Shown here one piece after another: positions 1-5,546 of a stretch of DNA of 5,546 bases (within the stretch, counting starts at the first letter, position 1; each line of letters opens with the position of its first letter). The notes under the pieces are model-generated. The model saw only the letters and a list, made by a program, of their open reading frames with translations. It was not told the origin of the DNA and did not search any database. Location: positions 1-5,546 of the forward strand of contig JALUEA010000023.1 in the NCBI GenBank assembly GCA_027053135.1, written 5' to 3'. The position numbers and the translations under genes are program-made. The DNA is from Candidatus Altimarinota bacterium (GTDB taxonomy: Bacteria; Patescibacteriota; Gracilibacteria; CAIRYL01).

Positions 1-56
1 TAAAAGAAAATGTGTATTTATATAATCAACATAATATCATATATAAATATAAAATA

Positions 57-1595
57 CTAGAGCATTTGTTTTATACAAGAAAATATATTTCTTTTCCATA
101 CAAAAACCAATGGAAGAAAAAAAAGAAAAGACGCACAAAGTGATACCACCATAATATGAAATAAAGAATCTATACTCATATAATGATGAATTTCATATAA
201 AAACAATCCCATAATGACAGACCCCACTATACTGAATAACACTCCTGTTTTTTGGATACTATTTTCCGATGAATACACAATAATATGATTATACTGTAAT
301 AAAAAGTATCCAACAAAAATTGAGAAAAGAAAACTGATAAAATAACTTATTCCAATTTGAAAAGCAGGAGAAATAGATTCAAAAACAAAATATCGAAAAC
401 ACAACAAAGAAATAAACAGTACTCCTACTTGGGTAAGGGTAATAATCATAGGAGTTTTTGTATCTCCTGTTGCATTAAAAGTTCGTACAAATAATGTCAA
501 AAGCGATTCTAATGGGATAGCCAAAGAAATCATTAATAAAATAGAATGTAAAATTCCATATTGCGGTGATCCTACATCAATAGCGTAGATATTTGCTAGA
601 AAATTACTTCCTAAAAAATAAATTCCAATCGCCATTGGAAGTGTCCAAAATACGATTTTATATAATGCCGTATAAAATGTTTTACTCATTTGTACTTTTT
701 TTTGTTCTGCAAATAATTGTGATAATACTTGAAAAGTTGCTGTCGCAATAGCAACTCCAAAGATCATTACTGGTGCTGATTCAAGATTTCGTGCATACAA
801 AAATAACGAATATAATCCTTCTTGATGTGGAAAATGTTGTGTAAAATTTTGAATACTAACAAATGTTATTTGTAATGCACCAACAGTAATCCATCGAAAT
901 GCCATAGAACTCCCCAATTCTTTTAAACGAGTATTTTTCCAATCAAATCGCGGATAAAATCGTTCTTCAAGAGACAGCTTTGAAACATATTCCCATAGCC
1001 GTAATGCTAAATGTCCTATACTTCCTACAACTGCACCATATGCAGCCGCATCAATTCCATATGTTTTAGCAAAAAAGAATATTCCTCCTAAAATTCCAAT
1101 ATTATACAATACTGGAGCAAGTGCAGTTGAAAGAAAATGTTTATGCGCCATCAAAAAATTTCCTATAAAATTAGAAAGAGCAAAAACAAAATTCGTAATA
1201 AAAAATAATCGAGCTAAATGCACAAATAATACAGGATCATGCTTAAATTGAGAAGAAAAGAAAAACGATGCAATTTCTGGAGTAAAAATCATACCGATAA
1301 CACAGACTATTGCAAATAACGTCAATAAACTTGCAAAAAAAATTCCAAAAAGAGTATAGCCAGATTGTTTATTTTTTTCTCGTTCTTGCAAAAATAATGG
1401 CGTTACAAGTCCTAAAAGAGCTGATGAAATAAAAATAATCAATAAAATATCAGAAATAAGAAACGCCGAAAAATAAATATCTGTTATAAATGTTGCACCA
1501 TAATACCGTGCAAAAAACATATCTCTTAAAATTCCAAGAAGATATGAGAGCAATGTTCCAAACGATAAAATAAATGCTGGTGAAAAAAATTTCAT
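57..1595 (-). CDS. murJ: MurJ/MviN-family lipid II flippase (divergent)
   Basis: A polytopic membrane protein of 512 residues in the MOP flippase superfamily. Characterised MurJ proteins move lipid II, the peptidoglycan precursor, across the cytoplasmic membrane. About 14 hydrophobic segments are visible (near residues 6-23, 41-65, 81-105, 123-145, 155-176, 183-201, 229-250, 272-296, 310-334, 348-370, 382-403, 410-434, 449-468 and 478-499), which is the MurJ number, and the length is normal. Family signatures are GILRDMFFARYYGA (21-34) followed by T38-D39, YARNLES (267-273) leading into FGVAIATATFQVLSQLF, and RTFNATGDTKTP (371-382). R24, D25, R30 and D39 align without gaps to the same E. coli positions, but E. 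coli R18 and R52 are replaced by Y18 and L52. The ATG lies 17 bp after the alaS stop with no Shine-Dalgarno sequence, so co-transcription with alaS is likely. The fold and family are secure. Lipid II as substrate is inferred, and another polyprenyl-linked substrate is possible. Confidence 0.9.
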   Translation of the reverse strand: MKFFSPAFILSFGTLLSYLLGILRDMFFARYYGATFITDIYFSAFLISDILLIIFISSALLGLVTPLFLQEREKNKQSGYTLFGIFFASLLTLFAIVCVIGMIFTPEIASFFFSSQFKHDPVLFVHLARLFFITNFVFALSNFIGNFLMAHKHFLSTALAPVLYNIGILGGIFFFAKTYGIDAAAYGAVVGSIGHLALRLWEYVSKLSLEERFYPRFDWKNTRLKELGSSMAFRWITVGALQITFVSIQNFTQHFPHQEGLYSLFLYARNLESAPVMIFGVAIATATFQVLSQLFAEQKKVQMSKTFYTALYKIVFWTLPMAIGIYFLGSNFLANIYAIDVGSPQYGILHSILLMISLAIPLESLLTLFVRTFNATGDTKTPMIITLTQVGVLFISLLCFRYFVFESISPAFQIGISYFISFLFSIFVGYFLLQYNHIIVYSSENSIQKTGVLFSIVGSVIMGLFLYEIHHYMSIDSLFHIMVVSLCASFLFFLPLVFVWKRNIFSCIKQML

Positions 1596-1612
1596 GTGTA
1601 TATCAACAAATA

Positions 1613-4297
1613 TTACTGATCTAAAACACTTCTCTCAACTCCTTTTCGAATTTCTTGAAATCGTTCTAAATTCACTCCTTTCCCTTGAATAAAAAATGGA
1701 CTTCCTCCACCATTTCCACCAGCAATTTCTTTTATATTTTCAAATACATCTCTTGCATTGACTCCTCCTTGTTGCGTCGCAATCACAATTCCTCCATTTT
1801 CTGTAAACATTGCAACAACATCAACCCCTTTGTTTGATAATGCTCTCGCCATTCCTGCTACATGTTTTAAATCATGCGTTGGAACTGGTTCACATACAAC
1901 AACCTTTCCATTTATTTCATGTTTCCGATCATAAAATTCTAATGCCTCAAACGCAAGAAGTTTTTTTTCTACTGATCCGAGTTCATTTTGCAATATTTTT
2001 TTCTCTTCTAATACTTTTTCTACTCGTTCTTCCACTTGTACATCTGAACATTTTAGCACAGATGCAACACGCGAAACAGTTGTACATTTATTCATAAAAT
2101 ATTCCTGAGCTACTTCCCCAACAACCATTTCAATTCGTCGAACTCCCGAAGAACATGATGATTCCGATACAATCTTTACTCCACCAATTTCAGCCGTATT
2201 TTGAATATGTGTTCCTCCACACAACTCAAAACTTGCTTCACCCATTCGTACTGTTCGTACTATATCACCATATTTTTCAGAAAATAAAGCAACCGCACCA
2301 GCCTGTTTTGCTTCATCAATACTCATTTCTTGAATAGTCACAGGATATGCTTCATTTACATACTCAGAAATTTTCTTTTCTACTGCAGTAATTTCAGATT
2401 CCGTTAAGGCTTTTGGATATGAAAAATCAAATCGTGTTCTCTTTTCATCTACTAATGATCCAGCTTGCTCAATTCCATCTCCCAAAACAGATGTTAGTGC
2501 CGATTGCAACAAATGTGCAGCCGAATGGTGTCGAGTTGTTCTTCGTCGTAAAACAGTATCAACAGAAATAGTAACCGTCATACCTGTTGCATTTTTTGGT
2601 CCTCCAAAACATGTCCCTTTTTGAACAAGAGAAAGAAAATGAATAAATACTCCCGATTTCAATTTTTTCGTATCAGTAATAGCAAATACATTATCACCTA
2701 TAAGTGCCGTTCCTCTATCTCCAACCTGCCCTCCTGATTCTGCATAACACGGAGTTTTATCCACTACCATTTTTAATTTTCCTTCTCCAACTTCTACTAA
2801 CCGTAAAATTGTAGCAGTTCTCTGGAGAAGATTTTCCCCAGTATCACCAATAAACTCTGTTGCTGGCAACCCTTCAAACACAATATTATCTTGTCCTTTC
2901 ATCTCAAACTGTTGATGTGCTCGCGACCGTTCTCTTTGATGCATCAATTCTTCATCAAATTCTTTATTAAATACTTCTTCATCTATAAAAATACCTTTCT
3001 CTCTAATAATTTCTCGTGTTAAATCTTTTGGAAATCCGTATGTATCCGATAAAAGAAATGCATCTTTCCCCGTAATACTTCCCGATTTCAATACTTCTTC
3101 TAATTTTTTTTCTCCTTTTTCAAGCGTCTTTAAAAAATTCTTCTCTTCTATATCAAATGCATTAAGAACTACTTTTTTTCGATCCCCTATTTCTGGATAA
3201 AATTCAAAAAATTCTGCAATATACACCGTTGCTATTTTTCCTAAAAAATTTTGAATACCTAATTTTTTACCAAATCGTACTGCACGTCGTACTAACCGTC
3301 GTAATACATACCCTCTTCCTTCATTACTTGCAGAAACTCCATCAGCAATGATATGTGTTGCACATCGCACATGATCTGCTATAACACGAAATGCTTGTGT
3401 AATAGGATTATTTTCGTTTTCATCTCCAGTATATGGAGGATATTTTTTCCCCGATATTTTTTCTAACTCCGTAATAATATTTCTATACATATCCGTTTCA
3501 AACACGGTTTTTTTCTGTTGAATAATCATGGTCAATCGTTCTAACCCCATTCCTGTATCAACATTTTTTTGAGAAAGCGGTTTTAATACACCACCTTCAA
3601 TTTGCTCATACGCCATAAAAACATTGTTCCATACTTCAATAAAATTATCTTCATCTGTTTCTGGGTTTTGTCCTTCTTTTGGCTCTCCTTCTCCTAACCA
3701 AATAAACAATTCTGTAGATGGGCCACATGGTCCGGTTGGTCCAGCTGCCCAAAAATTATCACCTCGTCCTTTTCGTCTCCTTTTTTCAGGATCTTTTGGT
3801 GCTCCAATTCCTATAATTTTATGCTCAGGAATACCCATTTCTAACCAAATATCATGCGATTCTTGATCATATTCAAGTATTTCATCTCCACCGTATACTG
3901 TTACCCATAATTTTTCTTTTGGAATTTTCAATTCCTCTATCAAAAATTGATAACTCCACCGTATACTCTCTTTTTTAAAATAATCACCTAAAGACCAATT
4001 TCCAAGCATTTCAAAAAAAGTCAGATGTCGATTATCTCCAACATCATCTATATCTACCGTTCGTACACATTTTTGCACAGAAACCAACCGTGATCCTTGT
4101 GGATGCGGTTTCCCCATCAAATTCGGAACAAATTGTTGCATTCCCGCTGTTGTAAACAACACCGTTTGATCATCAGAATCTGGAATAGTAGAGGACGAAA
4201 CAACCTCTGCATGATTGTATTTCTTAAAAAAATCAATATATTTTTTCCGTAATTCAGATGACGAAAAAGAGAGAAATGAAGATGCTGATGTAGACAT
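1613..4297 (-). CDS. alaS: Alanyl-tRNA synthetase, full length with editing and C-Ala domains
   Basis: A cytoplasmic class II synthetase that joins alanine to tRNA-Ala and hydrolyses mischarged Ser/Gly-tRNA-Ala. Its 894 residues are slightly longer than the usual 870-880. The catalytic core (about 13-260) shows LFTTAGMQQF (47-56), the motif 2 region TFFEMLGNWSLGDYFK (93-108), GPTGPCGPSTELF (186-198) and motif 3 VDTGMGLERL (246-255). The tRNA-recognition helical region contains NEGRGYVLRR (325-334) and LSDTYGFP (416-423). N325 and D418 sit where E. coli N303 and D400 read the G3:U70 pair. The editing domain shows YAESGGQVGDRG (518-529) and a complete zinc set: H591 and H595 in HSAAH, C693 and H697 in CGGTH. 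The C-Ala region has a charged heptad-like stretch (about 750-785) and a DHHA1 end with GGNGGGSPFF (860-869). The ATG adds about 12 Ser-rich residues, with no alternative start before the conserved ELRKKYIDFF. It appears fully functional, with its own promoter candidate and murJ following. Confidence 0.98.
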   Translation of the reverse strand: MSTSASSFLSFSSSELRKKYIDFFKKYNHAEVVSSSTIPDSDDQTVLFTTAGMQQFVPNLMGKPHPQGSRLVSVQKCVRTVDIDDVGDNRHLTFFEMLGNWSLGDYFKKESIRWSYQFLIEELKIPKEKLWVTVYGGDEILEYDQESHDIWLEMGIPEHKIIGIGAPKDPEKRRRKGRGDNFWAAGPTGPCGPSTELFIWLGEGEPKEGQNPETDEDNFIEVWNNVFMAYEQIEGGVLKPLSQKNVDTGMGLERLTMIIQQKKTVFETDMYRNIITELEKISGKKYPPYTGDENENNPITQAFRVIADHVRCATHIIADGVSASNEGRGYVLRRLVRRAVRFGKKLGIQNFLGKIATVYIAEFFEFYPEIGDRKKVVLNAFDIEEKNFLKTLEKGEKKLEEVLKSGSITGKDAFLLSDTYGFPKDLTREIIREKGIFIDEEVFNKEFDEELMHQRERSRAHQQFEMKGQDNIVFEGLPATEFIGDTGENLLQRTATILRLVEVGEGKLKMVVDKTPCYAESGGQVGDRGTALIGDNVFAITDTKKLKSGVFIHFLSLVQKGTCFGGPKNATGMTVTISVDTVLRRRTTRHHSAAHLLQSALTSVLGDGIEQAGSLVDEKRTRFDFSYPKALTESEITAVEKKISEYVNEAYPVTIQEMSIDEAKQAGAVALFSEKYGDIVRTVRMGEASFELCGGTHIQNTAEIGGVKIVSESSCSSGVRRIEMVVGEVAQEYFMNKCTTVSRVASVLKCSDVQVEERVEKVLEEKKILQNELGSVEKKLLAFEALEFYDRKHEINGKVVVCEPVPTHDLKHVAGMARALSNKGVDVVAMFTENGGIVIATQQGGVNARDVFENIKEIAGGNGGGSPFFIQGKGVNLERFQEIRKGVERSVLDQ

Positions 4298-4317
4298 AAA
4301 TTTTTTTAAAATAAGAA

Positions 4318-4345
4318 ACTATACTATAGAGACTTCTCTAGTCTA
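4318..4345 (-). promoter_or_regulatory. Candidate sigma70-type promoter for alaS(-murJ)
   Basis: On the minus strand, a -35-like TAGACT (4340-4345, 4 of 6 consensus bases) and a -10-like TATAGT (4318-4323, 5 of 6) are separated by 16 bp. A second, overlapping TATAGT lies at 4323-4328. Transcription would start near 4311 and leave a leader of only about 13 bases before the alaS ATG, which fits the lack of a Shine-Dalgarno sequence. The region is AT-rich, so chance matches are common. The call rests on spacing, match quality and position in the only intergenic gap upstream of alaS. Confidence 0.45.
4327..4344. repeat. Small nested palindrome overlapping the alaS promoter candidate
   Basis: Two overlapping inverted repeats share bases. 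One is TAGAGA (4327-4332) with TCTCTA (4335-4340) around a CT centre. The other is AGACT (4330-4334) with AGTCT (4340-4344) around TCTCT. The structure covers the spacer and the edge of the -35 element of the alaS promoter candidate. It could be an operator, or two alternative weak hairpins if transcribed from proB readthrough. It has no downstream U-run in the minus direction that would make it a good terminator. The repeat is seen directly; its function is unknown. Confidence 0.4.
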
Positions 4346-4402
4346 CACCATTTTCCCATATAAAAAAATCAAAACATTTCCAAAAATAGTTCTCCAATAG
4401 TT

Positions 4403-5464
4403 TTATACCGTAACCAAAAAATAATTTGCATGAATTACAATAATATTATCTTCCCCTTTTTTTGCACGAATTTCTGATGCATCTAATTTTACAACACCAT
4501 ATCCTATCTGTTCAAAATTCTTATCAATAACACTAATCACATCTCCTTTCGAGAATTGTCCAAACACATGCTCAACTCCTTTTAATAAAACAGATCGTCG
4601 TATAGAAGAATTTCGTAACTCTTCTATCCCCCTATCACTAATTTGAATTTCTCCTTTTGGTTCTGCACCCGCAAACAACCATTTTTGAATTCCTCGTATC
4701 TGTTTTTCTTTTTTTATCCCTACAATTTTTGTATACGGTTTTGTACTTCTCTTTGAATCATCAAACATCGATGCAAAAATTTTTTCATTACTTCCATGCC
4801 CCACATACACATCAATTCCACACTGCATTGCCAACCGAATTGATTCAATTTTCCCTTTCATTCCTCCTGTTCCAAAATCTGTTTTTTGATCTGTTTGAAT
4901 ACCATCAAACTCCTCTAATTGTGTAATAATATCTATTTTTTTTTGTTTTTCTGTTCCAAAATCATTATAAATACCATCTACAGAAGTAAGTAATAACACT
5001 TTCTCAGCATGAAGCATTATTCCTAAATAACATGCTAATTGATCATTATCAGAAAAACTTTTCTTTACCCCATGTAAAATATCATTATCATTAATAATTG
5101 GCACAATACCATGCCGAGTCGCCTCTTCTAATGCTGATTGCAAATAAATATACCGTTTTCTATCAGATAAATCATCTTTCGAAAGCAAATATTGTGCCGT
5201 AACAATATTTTTTCGCTGTGCAATAGTACTATATTCATTTATCAGCAAAGGCTGACCAATAGCCGCTTTTACTCCTTTTGATAATTTTTTAAATGCATAT
5301 TTTTGTCCTCCTGCAGCAACAGCACCACTACTCACAAGAATTGGTTTTTTCCCCATATCTTGTAAATACTTTATTCCTGATAACACATGCTCAAGCATGT
5401 CTTTTTTTAACCCACCATTTTTATTTACCAACAATGCACTCCCTATTTTAATAATAATGTACAT
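4403..5464 (-). CDS. proB: Glutamate 5-kinase with C-terminal PUA domain
   Basis: Catalyses ATP-dependent phosphorylation of glutamate to gamma-glutamyl phosphate, the first and usually feedback-controlled step of proline synthesis, in the cytoplasm. The 353 residues match the usual two-domain form of about 360. The amino-acid-kinase domain (about 1-245) shows IIKIGS (4-9, K6 as the phosphate-binding lysine), SSGAVAAG (45-52), AAIGQ (67-71), DDLSDRKRY (97-105), VPIINDND (121-128), DNDQL (139-143), LLTSVDGIY (158-166) and FGTGGMKGK (197-205), whose final lysine fits the catalytic GTGGMxTK motif. The PUA domain (about 255-353) shows KWLFAG (261-266), GV...FSKGDVISVID (296-314) and VIHANYF (343-349). 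The commonest bacterial ATP-loop sequence is TD; here it is T160-S161. The extreme C-terminus appears shortened relative to typical ProB. No proA follows; alaS starts 105 bp downstream. The ATG fits the family N-terminus and has no Shine-Dalgarno sequence. The PUA domain and SSGAVAAG argue against UMP kinase or other amino-acid kinases. Confidence 0.95.
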   Translation of the reverse strand: MYIIIKIGSALLVNKNGGLKKDMLEHVLSGIKYLQDMGKKPILVSSGAVAAGGQKYAFKKLSKGVKAAIGQPLLINEYSTIAQRKNIVTAQYLLSKDDLSDRKRYIYLQSALEEATRHGIVPIINDNDILHGVKKSFSDNDQLACYLGIMLHAEKVLLLTSVDGIYNDFGTEKQKKIDIITQLEEFDGIQTDQKTDFGTGGMKGKIESIRLAMQCGIDVYVGHGSNEKIFASMFDDSKRSTKPYTKIVGIKKEKQIRGIQKWLFAGAEPKGEIQISDRGIEELRNSSIRRSVLLKGVEHVFGQFSKGDVISVIDKNFEQIGYGVVKLDASEIRAKKGEDNIIVIHANYFLVTV

Positions 5465-5493
5465 ATAAATATATCAAAATAAAAATTTGCTCT

Positions 5494-5521
5494 ATCATAC
5501 CGTTTTCCAATCAAAACGCAA
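5494..5521 (-). promoter_or_regulatory. Candidate promoter for proB
   Basis: On the minus strand a -10-like TATGAT (5494-5499, 5 of 6 consensus bases) is preceded after 16 bp by TTGCGT (5516-5521, 3 of 6, with the TTG conserved). The start would fall near 5487, giving a leader of about 23 AT-rich bases before the proB ATG at 5464. It lies in the 82-bp gene-free end of the window. No end of an upstream gene is visible, so whether proB is first in its operon cannot be settled here. Confidence 0.35.
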
Positions 5522-5546
5522 AATAAAAAATACTGATAGAAATTTC

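Noticed and set aside
1..56. Promoter, short gene start or terminator downstream of murJ
   Set aside because: Minus-strand ATG codons here meet stops within a few codons. The -10-like words are unavoidable in such AT-rich sequence and lack a fair -35, and there is no GC hairpin.
1810..2337. Plus-strand open frames of 95 and 60 codons (1810-2097, 2155-2337) opposite alaS
   Set aside because: They are antisense shadows of a strongly conserved synthetase gene, with compositions reflecting the reverse complement and no family features.
3624..4400. Plus-strand open frames 3624-3866 and 4215-4400
   Set aside because: The first lies entirely opposite conserved alaS motifs. The second runs from antisense alaS into the AT-rich intergenic gap. 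Neither has a ribosome site or recognisable product.
4346..4402. Possible intrinsic terminator after proB
   Set aside because: The minus strand has a T7 run (4362-4368 on plus as A7) but no GC-containing stem immediately before it, so it does not qualify.
4385..4402. 7-bp direct repeat AATAGTT (4385-4391 and 4396-4402) just after proB
   Set aside because: Two short AT-rich copies 11 bp apart, with no third copy and no associated feature; probably chance.
4657..4926. Plus-strand open frame of 89 codons opposite proB
   Set aside because: Antisense shadow of conserved kinase and PUA coding sequence; its Phe/His/Leu-rich product is what reverse-complemented A-rich codons give.
57..5464. Alternative genetic code with UGA reassigned (as in some Patescibacteria)
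   Set aside because: All three genes are open and full length without in-frame UGA, and Trp is encoded by TGG where checked. Glycine or tryptophan recoding would leave many in-frame UGA codons.

Overview
The window carries three complete genes, all on the minus strand and all recognisable core genes. In transcription order they are proB (glutamate 5-kinase, 4403-5464), alaS (alanyl-tRNA synthetase, 1613-4297) and a murJ/mviN-family lipid II flippase gene (57-1595). No tRNA, rRNA, CRISPR array, insertion sequence or phage-like gene was seen on either strand.

The DNA is strongly AT-rich, all three start codons are ATG, and the stops are TAG (murJ), TAA (alaS) and TAA (proB). None of the three starts is preceded by a clear Shine-Dalgarno sequence. 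The AlaS has a shortened motif-2 region (around residues 77-107, ending LGNWSLGDYFK), and the MurJ has a YARNLxS...P...FG segment. Both remind me of Candidate Phyla Radiation (Patescibacteria, Parcubacteria-like) proteins. That placement is an inference from memory of these families, not a search result. The reading frames are open from end to end under the standard code, so UGA is not reassigned here as it is in Absconditabacteria and Gracilibacteria.

Layout. Positions 1-56 lie downstream of murJ and are AT-rich, with no hairpin terminator or gene start that I can defend. murJ and alaS are separated by only 17 bp and are probably co-transcribed. The 105 bp between alaS and proB (4298-4402) hold a plausible sigma70-type promoter for alaS, overlapped by a small palindrome, and no intrinsic terminator, so readthrough from proB is possible. 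The 82 bp upstream of proB (5465-5546) hold a weaker promoter candidate flanked by a 7-bp inverted repeat.

The genes serve three separate functions: the first step of proline synthesis (ProB), charging of tRNA-Ala with editing (AlaS), and export of the peptidoglycan precursor lipid II (MurJ). Nothing indicates a dedicated new system. The points most worth checking are the loss of two normally essential cavity arginines in MurJ, a proB with no proA next to it downstream, and the promoter-palindrome arrangement ahead of alaS.
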